DNA of 64,000 nt from Rehmannia glutinosa (Eukaryota > Streptophyta > Magnoliopsida > Lamiales > Orobanchaceae), in NCBI GenBank assembly GCA_016081115.2, contig CM071934.1:61799267-61863266 (forward strand), written 5' to 3'. The notes below the pieces were generated by a model. The model worked only from the letters and a program-made list of their open reading frames with translations, had not been told where the DNA came from and searched no databases. A program made the translations under genes and the position numbers. This document shows, piece by piece, positions 10,315-22,823 of the stretch (position 1 is its first letter; every line of letters begins with the position of its first letter).

Positions 10315-13300
10315 TCACGTACGAAATTGCATAATTTTATTCAATGTACTGTAAGACTTACATAAAGTGTATTTACATAGTAAAATACATGAAGGGGTGG
10401 ACAAACAAAACTTCATCTCCTTCACGCTCCTTCTTTTATCTTCTTCTTGACTCACATCATCTTCGACTTTTCCTTTTCTTCTCATCTTCATTTGCCTTCT
10501 TTTTCTCATACGCCTTTCGGGCGACTTCATCTCTTCTTAGTCTTTCTTGTCTTTCCTCCCATAGCCGAGTTTGTCTTTTATTTTCTTCTTCAATTCTCTT
10601 CACATACTCAAGATTGTTCTTAGCCACTTGCGGATTGGCTACATCAAATCCGGCCCAATAGATCCCTCCTTTCTTGCCGGATCTATGTACTCAATGTTTT
10701 TGGGCGAGTTCTGTGTCCGAAACCTCTTCCTCCACCATCGCTTCTTCCTCTGCCTCCGGGCGTGTATTATCTTGGGGCCTTCTTTTTTCTGGTGAGTGAC
10801 TAGCAGAGTGACAGAGTGACCCGGTGGTTTGTTGCTGTCGCCTTCTTCACATAGTGTGAGACCTTTTTCCCAAGACAAATCCCGGCTTGAGCCATGGACA
10901 TGTTTCGAAGTAACCTTGAGATGCGGCGTCTTAAATTCATCAACAGATTTTGGCTCGATCCGGCATCCGATATGGCATAGGTGTCTCGTCTATTGGAATG
11001 CCTCCATGTTGTTTCAGAATATCCATAACTCGAGCATTCATTCTTCCTTCCACTTCTTCCATCCCTTCCTTCAATTGTCTTTCTCTTTTCAGCCATTGGT
11101 ACACCAGAGTGTTGGAGTGGCAGAGTCACTGCGAGTTTCTTTGATAATATGAGTTGTGACAATACCTTGTTGGGGGGTTTTAGCAATCATCAAGGTCACA
11201 TCTTTCGAGCCTTCCCACTCAACAGACTTCCCTTTCTTCTCTCTTATCATCGCCTCAAATTTGTCTTTTCCCTTCCTTCGATTGCTTCCTCCTTCTCGCC
11301 TTCAGGATCCCTTCGGGCGCCTTTAGTGTATTCCTCTTCCCCTTTTTGGTATCATCAAAGGAGAGAGGAACCCCCGAAACAAGCTAGCAAGCAAGAAGTC
11401 GAAGTCTGGCGATAGTTGAGTTTTGCTTCAAATCTGCTGCGGAGTAAGCTGCACGAAACTCGTAGCGAGTGGCGTTGGATTTGGTGCTACCAACTTCATC
11501 TCGGCTATGAGGAGACCGAATTTTCGATCCATATTCTCTTCCACACGCAGGAGCTTGTTTTTATTATGTTCACGCAGACTTTATCTCGTAGTTTGAGATT
11601 CATGCATTTGTTCAATGTGCTCTTGCAATTTTGTCTTTGCATCGCATTCTCGGCTCGCGGACCAACAACTTGTTGAACAATGTTCGAAATATTGAGCTTG
11701 TTTCACACGTATTGTTTCTTCTTTGTTGCCACCACTCCCGGATTTTGACTATGATGCCTCTCAAATCAGCGGTGAGGTTGGCGCCCCCTATTATCCGGCC
11801 TCATGTCCGGCGAGGCTGGTGGTGCCTCTCCATCCGTTCAATCTCACCAAACGGGGCTTTGAACACCTCCGAACTTCATTTGCTTTCTCTTTTTTGGTGA
11901 CGGCCAAGCGTCAAAGTCATAGTTATTTGGAACAATGGTGTCCGATGGAATGACAGGATCGGAGTTTGTGGAAGCGCTCGCGATCTTTGTCGATTCTTCA
12001 GGGAGGTCAGGTACCTCCAGAGAGAAGGGAAATGATTCTATGAAAGAATCATCGCGTGCAACTAGAATTTGTTCAATTATAAGCGGGGCTCGTGAAGTTC
12101 CTTGTGGAGTGAACCCGCTGCACTGGGAGCTCGCGTGATGGACTGTTTTTGTGGGGTCTATTGTGAAGTCGACCTACTGCTTGAGCCGAGCCTCAGCTGT
12201 CTCAACAGCTTCATCGGTCTCAGTTGGTTTTTCCAAATGAGTTGATTGGTCCTCGGCCTTATCAGAAGCGTCATCGGACGATGATGAGATTTCCATGGGT
12301 GGCTCAACATCAAAGGTGAATGTTTGGCGAGTAGTCTTGAGGTCAGGCTTACTTGTGGTTGGAACATCCTCAGCTAAGTCTTTGGGATCGATCCACGGGG
12401 GATGACTCAACTTCATCATCTCCTTCCGATCCCAGAAAGGTTACATCAGGATTATCCTGGGAATCGTGAGGAGCACTTATCTCCTTTTCTGATAGATCAA
12501 TGATAGCAGGAGGGATGTTTTGTGCTTCAGTTTCTCTACCCTGGGAAGTCTCAACCTCACGTTGGCTTTCATTACCTCCCGCATCTCAATGCAGCGAGGC
12601 CTTGGACATCCCTTTCGACAGTGTCGGTGTCTTGGGGTCTTTCGAGATGGCATCCATTGGAGTCTCAACTCCATGGATTGCACTTTCATCGCCAGTGTTA
12701 ACTCCCGGGGCGTTCCTTCCTCGTGCCTCGATCGCATCAGCAGCGTCATTAGCTGCGGAGAGCGGTTGGCACTTCACCGGTGAGACGATCACAATCGTCC
12801 GAGCCTCGTTAGTGACAACTTGTTGTGTATTCGTGATTGATCCTTCTCCACTTCACCTCCTAAATTCATTGTGGAGTCAGTGCAGCAGCAGCCTCCGACC
12901 TTTTGCGGTGGAGGGAGTTTCCCCCTCGGTGGCATACCAGTTGAGTGACTTGGAGTGGGGTCACTCGTCTCCAGACTCCCGGCTATTCCCACCGAGTATT
13001 CAGCCGTTGGGGCAGGTGGTAAGACACCTTCATTAGGGGTTGGCTCGACGGGGTCCTCACACTCCCGGTTTCATCGCGATTCCTTAATACCTTCCTCGGA
13101 ATGAGCTGGGGAAGTGGTGGCAGCAACGACAATGGCAATATGTTGCACCACTCCCATTGGGTCTATCTCCAGCTATGATTTGGAGGACTCTCCTAGTCCC
13201 TCCATCATTCTTTGCTCATGAAGGATTCTCGGACTCTTGCATTGCTTCTTTGCATTTGCAACTCTTCGCGCGGCAAAGAACAGGGTCCAGATCCTCATCA

Positions 13301-14630
13301 CTTTTCGATAGGACATCAAGGTGAGGGTGTGTATGATCGGTGGTGCGGTGAGAGGGCAGATGCGGGCCTTCTCACGTGCCTCTGCGTCCTCATTTGCTTT
13401 AGCCCGTTCGTTTTCTTTTCGAATCTGCGGTATATTGATGCAATTATCCTCATCAAGGGCTTGCAAAGACTTTGTGTCCACCTCAAGAAACCGAAGAGTT
13501 CTTCTTCCTCAAAGAATGAACTCGGATTTTCAAATTGTACTCTGGATAGGCTCACTTCCATTTTCTCCACTCTCATGACGATTTTGGATGTCCGGATACA
13601 ATGGAGAGTATATGATTACATCGTCTTCTTCATTCTCTTTGGCCCTCGTTTCCGGGGATTAAAGGTAGCAGAGACATTTGCTCAACATCCTCGTAGCCTC
13701 TTACGGTGGAGAAACAACCCTGTCAACAGGTGATTCGATTGTCTCAACCATTCCTTGTTCTCTGTTGTTGTCTATACTATTTGGGTCTTGAGTTGCCTCT
13801 GCGACCGGCCTCGCAGACTTGGTTGTTTCATCGATCACGTCCGGAGACTCTACTTCTTCAGATCTCGGGTATATCTTCTCTAGCCGAGTGGCGACTCGTG
13901 GTTTCTCAAGCTCGAGCGCTTGTAAATTCTTCTTCTTCTTTTTGTTCGTCGCAGAGGATTTACGGTTCGGATAAGGTTTCTTCCGAGTCTTGGGCGGCGG
14001 GGGCCGGTGCTATTGTTTTCTTCTGAGGAGCTGGCCGTCTTGGCTTATCAGTTCTCCTTTTCTTGACGACCGGAGAATGACGACCGGAGAAGGTATTTGA
14101 GATTCCTTCTCCATTGCTGCGAGGGGGGGGGAGACACCGCTATTGCGGGCAGCGTGACTCGGCTGCAGGGCGGAGCGATTTCTTTTTCTTTTCTTTGCGA
14201 GGAGTAGCAATCTTCTTAGCAAGCTGCGGGAAGCGAGCCTTTTTCTTTGGAGGAGAGGAGACGATTGTATCTTCAGTGGTCACTGGTTCCCCTCACTCGG
14301 ATCGAAACTCTCTCTTAGCGTAGGCTCTCTTCTGTGCGCCAGAGAGGTTTGATCTGAACATCCTCTTATTTACATGGAACACTTTTCCATGTCGAAGAGG
14401 GACTCCTTTTACCTCCATCAGTCGGCCAATCACCAGGGCGTATCCTAGGGAACCTCCAAACGTTCCATCCTCCTTGAAGGATTTATTCCCAATGTTCGCA
14501 GAGTCTCTTTGTAGACAAACTCAGCCTAGTTCACTACATTCGTTTCTTCAATGATCGCAGCCATTACGATCAACTTTGCTTTGGACAGCTGGTCAAAGCT
14601 GCCAAATTTGATATCTATGCATTTGGCAAC
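10315..14630 (-). pseudogene. Downstream ORF of C1, C-terminal part (unknown, env-like position)
   Basis: Reading down from 14630, the frame is broken in many places but coding character is clear. A start region with KSFKEDGTFGGSLGY-like residues near 14400-14500 is followed by a Lys/Arg-rich stretch (14222-14010). Long acidic, Ser/Pro-rich segments follow (13500-12200). Next comes a likely coiled-coil block ending in a SWEKGLTLCEEGD segment (11150-10850). The C-terminus is Arg/Lys-rich and contains CILLCKYTL. The N-terminal piece is at 35810-36057 beyond C2. Copia elements of the SIRE type carry an ORF here, sometimes called env-like; I see no convincing signal or membrane segment, so the role is open. 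Confidence 0.65.
14626..14630. repeat. Target-site duplication GCAAC, left copy (C2)
   Basis: GCAAC directly before TGTAGG of the left C2 LTR equals 35805-35809. The undisturbed reading, TTTGGCAACTATGTCC, is visible at 19485-19500 in C2's own copy of the ORF. Confidence 0.9.
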
Positions 14631-15573
14631 TGTAGGTCCCAAGGGGTGTGAGTGTAAGGTTTAGAAGGGGGGGTTGAATAAACCTTACCAACTTTTCGAT
14701 TTAGTCCTTTTAAAAGTTCGAGTTGGTACTACAGATGTGTCCTTGGTGGATGACTAATTTAGTTAATCAAGAGAGTTTGTCACTCAACGGACTCGATCGA
14801 AATTTTGTTGATAGAATAACTCGATTGTTAAGACCGAATTAGCTCAAGCTAGATTTGTTTTTAGCGGAAGACTTAACACCCTTAAATTTGGTTTAGTTAT
14901 GATTTAATGCTTGGTTTTAGTACTTAGAGATTATCAAATGGATAGCAAATTTATCAAACAGAGTTAAGCAGATAAGATGCGAGAAATTAAAGTCTTTGAA
15001 ATGTAAATGACACGAAAAGTTTTATAGAGGTTCGAAGATGGGGTAATTCTTCTACTCCTCTCTTCTCCAACTCCTGGAGGAATCCACTAAGTATTGATCG
15101 GTATACAAAGTGGTAATGATCCGGATATAAGTCTTGATCACATAGTGACTTGATCCTTTGGGACTCGGACTCGAGCTTCTTCACGCGGTGGCTTCTTGCG
15201 ACTTGCTACTACGACTCACTTGCTCAAGCTCTTTGGATTTGATCACGAAGCTCTCCAAAAACTCGAGACCGGTTCGACCTTGAACCTTTCTACAATTCTC
15301 CTTGGAATGTAGACCCCTTTTCTTCAAAGGTTTCCTCTTCAAGCGATTGAAGCTATCTTTCCTTCACAGGTGAGTGTTGGATTGATTTTCTTCGTGGTGT
15401 AGGCTTGAGGATTAATCTTGAATGATTTGAGAATATTTTAGGTTACAGTTCAAAATTTTTTTTGAAATGTTCGTGATTCAGGTAGTCAAGGTAACCTTTT
15501 CTCAGAGTCATTCCTCAGCCTTTTATAGTGATCTTTCATAAATCTGCTCGTTGAACAGATAGGTTTGCAAAAT
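14631..15573 (-). repeat. Truncated 3' LTR of C2
   Basis: This matches LTR 34238-35804 from TGTAGG up to about 15572 (CGTTGAACAGATAGG) and then passes directly into ORF sequence. The minus-strand TATA box is at 15521-15527. The missing part is the start of U3, consistent with an internal deletion across the PPT. Confidence 0.85.
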
Positions 15574-18500
15574 ATCCTGTCAGCTTCTTCACATAACGTG
15601 AGACCCTTTTCCCAGTACAAGTCCCAGGCTTGAGCCATGGACATGTTTGCAAAATATCCTTGAGATAGCGGCGTTTTAAATTTATCAAGCGATCTTGGCT
15701 CGATTCCGACATACGAGATGGCATAAGTGTCTGATCTCTTTGGAATGCCTCCATGTTGTTTCAAGATATTCATAACTCGGGCATTCATCCTTCCTTCCAC
15801 TTCCTCCATCCCTGCTTCAACTGTCTTTCTCTTTTAGTCTCCATAGATTCTTGAGTGTTGGAGTGGCGGAGTCAGTGGGAGTTTTTGTTGATAATATCAG
15901 TTTGTGACAAGACCTTGTTGGGGGTTTGTGCAATCATTAGGGTGACATCTCCCGATCCTTCCCCCTCAACAGACTTTCCTTTCTTTGCTCTTGAGACCTC
16001 CTAAATTGTCTTTCCCTTTACAATCGCTGCTCCTCCTTCTCAACGTCATATCTATTCTTGTCCTTTACTTTACAAGGTATTCCTCTTCCCCTTTTTGGCA
16101 TCATCAAAGGAGAGAGGAACCCATGGACACATACTAGCAAGCAAGAAGTAGTGCGGTGATAGCCGAGTTACGCTTCGAGTCAACTTCTTGCGGAGTATCT
16201 TTTTCTCACGAAACTCGAACGAGTAGCGTTGGATTGACTATAAGCAACTTCATCTCATCTCTCTTGTCTCCATGAGAAGGCTGAATTTTCGATCCATGTT
16301 TTCTTCCATACTCGGCAGGAGCTCATTCTTATTTTGCTCACGCAAGCAGACTTTATCTCGGTGAGATTCATGCATGTGCTCTATGTGTTCTCTCGCTTCT
16401 TTGCGTCTTTGCATCGGCATTCTCGGCTTTGGGGTCGCTGCACCAACGAGTGACTTGTTGAACAATGTTTCAAATATCTAGCTTGTTCCACACGCATTGT
16501 TTCTTCCTGGCTTGCCACCACTCCATGTTTGACTATTATGCCTCTCAAGTCAGCGTTTTAAGGTTGGCATCTCGTTATCCGATCTCATGTCCATCGAGGC
16601 CTGGTGCCTCTCCATCCGTTCAATTTGTTTCAAATAATGCTTTGAACACCTCCCGAACTTGATTGTTCCCTGTGGCGGTGATGGCCAAGCGAGTGCGTCA
16701 AAATCAAAATCAATCATTTGGAACAATGGTATCGATGGAATGACAGGATCTCCCGGTCTCGTGGAAGCTTTGCGAGATCTCTTTAGACTCTTGGGAGGTC
16801 GGTACCTCCAGAGAGAAGGGAAATGATTCTACAAAGGAATCATCACGGGCCACCGGGATTTGTTCAATGATGAGTGGTGCGCGTGAAGTTCCTTGTGGAG
16901 TCGAATGCCCTGCGCACTTGGGAGCTGCGCGATGTGTACTTCATTTAGTTTTTAGGGAAGGTCTGTTGTGAAGTTGATCCATGTTTTTTTCCTTGCGAGC
17001 CTCATCTGTCTCACGCAGCCGTCGGTCTCTTTATCTCGGCGGTGTGGTTTCTCCAATTGAGTTGATGTGGTCCTCGGCCTTTTATCGAGAGCGTCATCGG
17101 ACGATGATGAGATTTCCATGGGTGGATCATCATCAAAATTGAAAGTTTCTTCTTTGTTGAGTAGTCTTGAGGTCGACTATTTGCTCGTGGTTGGAACATC
17201 CTCCATCGAGTCTTTTGGATCAATTTCGCAAATAGGGGATGACTCGGAACTTCATCGTCTTCTTCCGATCCCGAGAAAGGTTACATTGGATTATCCGATG
17301 GGAATCGTGAAGCGCGCTTATCTCCTTTTCGAGAGAAAGGAAATGATTCTACAAAGGAATCATCGATGGATCCATGATAGTGGGAGGGATGTTCTACTTC
17401 GAACTTCATCACCCGGGAAGTCTCAACCTCCCGTTGGCCTTCATTACCTCATCGAAGTCTCAAGCAAGGCGAGGCCTTGGACATCCCTTTCGAAAAGTGT
17501 CACTGTCTTAGGGTCTTCTCGGACGTGGCATCCATTGGAGTCTCAACCCCATGGATTGCACTTTCATCGCCCAAAGTGTTAACTCCCAGGGTTGTTCCTT
17601 CTCGTGCCTCGACCGCATCAGCGGTGTCATTAGCCTTCGAGTAGCGGTTGGCACCTCGGTGAGACAGTCTCAATCTGCCTCGAGCGTTGATGACAACTTG
17701 TTGTGTACTTTGTGTTTGTTCCTTCTCCATTTCGCCTCCTAGATTTGTTGTGGAGTCATCTGCAAAGCATCCTCGACCTTGCTGCGGTGGAGGAGTTTCC
17801 CACCGGGCGCACCACGGTGAGTGACTTGGAATGGGGTCACTCGTCTCCAAACTCCCTACATTTGTTTCTTACGAGTGTTCACCAGTTGGGGCGGTGGTAA
17901 GACACCTTCGTTAGGGGTTGGCTCGACCGGGGTCCCCACTATCCCGATTTCATCGCCATTTCCTTAGTTCCTTCTTCCGAGTGAGTCGGGAAGTGGTGGC
18001 AAGAATAACGGTGGCAATATCTTTGCACCACTCCCATTGGGTCTATCTCCGGTGTGTTTTGGAGGACTCTCCTGGTCCCTCCATCATTCTTTGTTCATGA
18101 AGGACTCGGATTCGTGCATGGCTTGCTTTGCATTTTCAACTCTTACGTGGCAAAGAACAGGTCCAGATCCTCATCGCTTTCTGATAGGACGTCAAGGAGA
18201 GGATGTGTATGTTCTGTGGTGCCAGTGATAGGGTAGATGTTGGCCTTCTCACGTGCCTCGCCTTCCTCTCGCCTGTCTCTCCTTCTCCTTGTCCTTGAAG
18301 ATCCGCAAGATGTCTGTGAAGTTTTTCTTCATCCATTGCTTGGACCACGGTGGTCACTCCAAGAAAATTCATCGAGTTCTTCTTCTTCTTCGATAAACTC
18401 GGGCCATTGGAACTGTTCCCTGGATCGACTCAAATTCCACTTTCTCCACTCTCGTAGACGATTTTGGATGTCTGGATAAGGTGGGGATAGGATCATCACA

Positions 18501-19893
18501 TCATCATCTCTATCAGCTTCTTCTTGCCGTCCCTTATTCTCAGGGATAGAAGGTAGCAAGCTCTGGTGCTCCATCTTTGTCACCGTCATTTGTAGGAGGG
18601 GCTACGATCCTGTCAACAGGCGAGTGTGCTTTCTCAGCTACTTCTTGTGTTGCAGATGTTCGAACTACATCTGGGTCTTTAATTTGCCACTATTGATCGC
18701 CTTTAGCAGACTTAGCGGTTTCATCAATAGTATCTGGAGACTCTACTTCTCCAGCAGTCTCAGGTATCTGTTTCAGCTGAGTGGCTGCTCAGCCGGTTTC
18801 TCAAGCTCGGAGCGCTTGATGATTCTTCTTCATCTCTTAGTTTATACCAGAGGGATTTCTGGTTCGGAGAGAGTGTCTTCTGAGTCTTGGGCGGCGGGGC
18901 GTCTTTGTGTTTTTTTCGAGGAGCGGCCGTCTTGGCTTATCGTTCTCTTCTTTTTTTGACGGAGAAGGTATTTGAGATTCATTCTCGGCCGCTGCCGGGC
19001 GGGAGACACGGCAGGGGGCAAGTGGTGACTCGGCTGCGGTGGCGGAGGAGCAGATTTGTTTTTCTTTCTTTGTAGGGGGCAAGCGATTCTCTTAGCAACT
19101 GCGAGTGGCGGCCTTCTTCTTTGGTGGAGAGGAGACAGTTTTATCTTCGTGGTGGTGATTCCCCCTCACTTGTATCGCTCTCTTGGCGTAGGCTCTCTTA
19201 TGTGCGCCGAGAGAGGTTTGATCTGAACATCCTCTTGTTTACATGGAACGCCTTTCCATGTCGAAGAGGACTCCTTTTACCTCCATCACCGGCCAATCAC
19301 GGACCATATCCGGGGATCCTCCAAATGCACCATTCTCCTTGAAGGATTTGTTCCCTACGTTCTGGCAGAGTCTATTGTAGACAAACTCAGCCCAGTTTAC
19401 TTGTTTTTCTTCAATGATCGCAGCCATGACGATCAATTTTTCTTTGGATAGTTGGTCAAAGCTGCCAAATTTGATGTCTATGCATTTGGCAACTATGTCC
19501 AACAGTTTGTGGTAGTCCTCCTTAGTAGCCTCTTGTTGGCTGTGTAGACTATCTTATCAGCATAGTCGGTCTTGGCTACTTCCTTCCAAGCAGCAGCCAA
19601 GTCTACATCGGCTTCATTGATTTCTCGGTGCTCCTTCCGCCGGTAATGAGCAGTGTTACGCCAAATCTTGGCAGAGATGATGAACTCCTTCCCATGAACA
19701 GAGGATTTGATCCCCTCATCGTGAATCTCGGCGTTCACGTAGAGGCGAGCGACCTCTTCCACATAGGTCATCGGGAGCTCCATCGTCTCGAAATAGTTTT
19801 AGCCCGGACTTTTCGAGCTTTTCAAAGAATCTTCTTTATGAGGGCGTCATCGGACCCCTGTTTGACCATACCCGCGAAATCCACAGTAGACCC
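15574..19893 (-). pseudogene. Downstream ORF of C2, main part (unknown, env-like position)
   Basis: Reading down from 19893, the best frame at 19783-19493 gives ELPMTYVEEVARLYVNAEIH, then VHGKEFIISAKIW, a block I associate with plant retrotransposon proteins of unknown function. It is followed by CIDIKFGSFDQLSKEKLIVM and AAIIEEKQVNWAEFVYNRLC (19502-19239). Next are a basic PTKKEKQICSS region (19082-18837), long low-complexity acidic/Ser-rich segments, and MEEVEGRMNARVMNILKQHG with MSMAQAWDLYWEKG (15809-15560). The frame is repeatedly broken. The true C-terminus has been deleted into the LTR. The N-terminal 17 codons lie at 28303-28355. Confidence 0.65.
19889..19893. repeat. Target-site duplication GACCC, left copy (C3)
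   Basis: Equals 28303-28307 on the other side of C3. Confidence 0.92.
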
Positions 19894-21142
19894 TGTTAGA
19901 TAAATGTTTTTATCATGATTTTGATGATTTTGTTAAAATGAGTTTTTAAACCAAAACAATGTCCCTAAATATTGTCTAAATACTTCCGATCGATTTAAAA
20001 TGTTTTACTATTTTTTGAGTATTTCTTAGAGTTTATTTTCGATAAAAAATTGGACAACATTTCTATCTCAAGGTCGAATTCGGCCGCCATCTATAGGGCA
20101 ACCCGTACTGAAGAGTACGTTTGAAACAGAGAAAATGAACATGGGATCATATTGGACGGTCGCCGGTCGCCAGGTCGGTCGGTCGGTCGGCCGTGCCGAC
20201 CCAGACAAGCTTGGCTCTCTTACAGAAACTTCAGACCTTGCATTTTGCTTTAGGGGGACCGGTTGAGACAAGGGTCGACCGGTCGAAGCTAATGTCGATC
20301 GGTCGCCCTGTTGTAATTTTCAATGTGTTTTTCAAATCTTCTATCTCTGTGTGACCGGTCGAACCCCATGTTTATCAGCAAACTATCCGTTGCGTTTTCA
20401 GACAGCTTTTCCCTATTTTGTGGGATTGATTTCTAACAGCTATATTGATCATTTTAAATGGTTTCTTTTGCAGCAAATCACTCCCCAAGGAGGAGCCAAT
20501 GTCTGGAAATGAAAGCCAAGTCCTCTCCTATAAATAGAGGCTTCATTCAAGCAACAAGATACAACACTCAATACAAGCAAAGAACAAACAAAGCAAACAC
20601 TTTCATATATCTTGTTGTATTAGCCTAAGCACTTTCACTTGCACAAATTTGAGGTCTAGGCTTTCAATTCTTGATTACACTTGTACTCATATTGTATCAA
20701 TCATTATTGAGTTGTAATCTTGATTTTGGTCATCATTCAACACAAGACATCCTTGTGAGTATTCTTGTGGTAAGAATACACTTGGGTGATCTAGGTGATA
20801 GGTGTTTGAAGGTTGTGGTAATCTTCAAAGGTGTTGTAAGAGGGTTGTGGTAATCCTCAAGGTGGTGAAAGAGGGTTGTGGTAATCCTCAAGGTGTTGTA
20901 TTAATTTTTGGTAAATTAATAAAATCTTTTTCTTTTTGAAATCCATCCTGAGGATATCTTTGGGGTGGTAGTAGATTAGGCCCTAGGTGGGTTGAACTAC
21001 TATAAATCGATGTGTGCTATTTACTTTCCGCATTTAGCATTTCATCTTTGCTTGAGTTTTTCGAAAAAGAGGGCAAAATCTGAAAAACCGGGATAATCTA
21101 TTCACCCTCCCCTCTAGATTATTGTAGCCACTTGGACAAACA
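19894..21142 (+). repeat. 5' LTR of C3
   Basis: Partner of 27043-28302. The TATA box is at 20529-20536. U3 carries clusters of the palindrome-like motif GGTCGACCGGTCG (about 20158-20312). Downstream of the TATA box a tandem unit GAGGGTTGTGGTAATCCTCA repeats with variation (20805-20905). Differences from the partner concentrate at CAG/CTG. Confidence 0.92.
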
Positions 21143-21144
21143 AG

Positions 21145-21156
21145 TGGTATCAGAGC
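21145..21156 (+). promoter_or_regulatory. Primer-binding site, tRNA-iMet
   Basis: TGGTATCAGAGC lies two bases after the 5' LTR and is complementary to the 3' end of initiator tRNA-Met, the usual primer of plant copia elements. Confidence 0.95.
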
Positions 21157-21199
21157 CAAACTCTTTGGCTAGCTCGTTCCGAGTAAAGAGGAAAGATCC

Positions 21200-22556
21200 A
21201 TGGCTAGAAATGATGCTCATCTCACCACCGGCGCCTCCACCAATAAGCCACCACTATTCGACGCCAACAACTACGCATTTTGGAAAGACCGTATGGAGTG
21301 CTTCCTACAAGGGTACGGGTTCGACATTTGGAATGTGGTCAATGAAGGAGTATCAACCAACAAAGAAATCGGAGGATGGCACCTTGGCTCCTAAACCTTT
21401 CAAGGAGTTTGATGAAAACGACAAAAAGGCTTTCTCTCTAAACGGTAAGGCCTTAAATATTTTGCATTGTTCTCTTACCGCCACCGAGTACAATCGCATA
21501 AGAGGCATAAGATCGGCACATGAGGTTTGGGAAAAATTGGAGACAATCTATGAAGGGACTAAGAAAGTCAAGCAAGCAAGAAAGACCATGCTTGTTAAAG
21601 ACTTCGAAAACTTTAACATGTATGATGGCGAAAGCATCTCCAAGATGGTAGAAAGGCTTGAAAATATTGTCAATCCTCTTGTGGCCCTCGGCAAAGTCAT
21701 TTCCGAAGAAGACAAGGTGACCAAGGTATTGAATGCTCTTCCCGGCTCATGGTTCGAAAAAGTAACGGCAATCACGGAGGCACAAAATCTTGAGACACTC
21801 AAGTATGACGAGCTTATTGGAAATCTACTCATCTATGAAGTCTATCTCAAGGAGAGAAAAAATTTCAAACCATCCACAAATCAATCGGGTATGCAAATTA
21901 TTCCTAAAAGTCTTGCTTCTTCCTCTAATAATGCATACTATGATAATGATGATGATGAGGAGGAGACGGCCGCACTTGTTCGGAAATTTGCAAAATTTGT
22001 GAATAAAAATAAAGCAAGAAAACCAAGAGATAATGCTTGCTTTAAATATGAAAAACCCGGGCACTTCATTGCCCATTGCCCAAAGCTCGATGAAGAGGAG
22101 CAAAAGAAAAAGAAGCCTTTCACAAAAAAGAAGGCTCTAAATGCGGAGGTCAAAACATGGGATGAACTACTAAAAACAACCGATGAGGAAGGAGAAACCG
22201 AACACGGTCTCATGGCCATAGACGATGAAAACAATGAGGTACACTCTAATTCCTCTACTTCCTCCATAATTGATGACTTGCAATGTGATTTTGATGAATT
22301 GCAAATTGAGTTTCAAAATTTAATTGTTAAATACAAAAATTTGAAAAAGGAGCATAAGGAGCTTAAGATTGAAAAAGAAAAATTATTCACCTCTTATGAA
22401 TCTCTAGACAAAGCTCATGATCTTACTCTTACTAGAGTTCATTCTCTTGAAACCGAAAAGGAATCGCTCACAAAAGATATTGAATGTTTGAAAAATGATG
22501 TGCATCGTTTCAACATAAGCACGGATAAAGTCACAAAAATCTTAGATGCATAAAGA
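21200..22556 (+). pseudogene. gag of C3
   Basis: The ATG at 21200 begins MARNDAHLTTGASTNKPPLF with the copia gag pattern NYAFWKDRMECFLQ, which is why I prefer it to an ATG at 21132 inside the LTR. One frame change near 21370 leads into the long frame that ends at 22555. That frame contains the gag core (AHEVWEKLETIYEGTKKVKQ), a zinc knuckle whose second cysteine is tyrosine (CFKYEKPGHFIAHC, about 22040-22080), and a coiled-coil-like Lys/Glu-rich tail (about 22260-22500). A second, intact-looking knuckle start (CFYCGKVGHYA) is at about 22660. The role is packaging of element RNA into virus-like particles. Confidence 0.85.
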
Positions 22557-22823
22557 GGTGAGCATTCCAAATTGGGACTTGGTTACAAGCCATTTCAAAG
22601 TGTTTTTAAGAAAAATAACCAAGGTCCGACTTTTGTACGTGCTAATAATCCTCATACTTGTTTTTATTGCGGCAAAGTTGGACATTATGCAATAATTGCA
22701 AATTGAGAAATAGCTCAAGACATGTTTGGAGACCCAAAGGTCTCAAGACTAACCCCCATGGACCCCAAAATTATAGGGTACCTAAAAGAAATTCTTTTGT
22801 AGGTAATAGGGGCTATAACAACA

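Noticed and set aside
10344..14323. Many + strand open frames in the C1 downstream-ORF region
   Set aside because: They mirror the minus-strand coding sequence, change with each frame break, and carry no conserved blocks.
20805..20905. CRISPR-like tandem units GAGGGTTGTGGTAATCCTCA
   Set aside because: The units are adjacent without unique spacers, are repeated in both C3 LTRs, and lie in a plant retrotransposon.
21132..21200. ATG at 21132 as start of C3 gag
   Set aside because: It lies inside the LTR and primer-binding site; the ATG at 21200 gives the conserved gag start.
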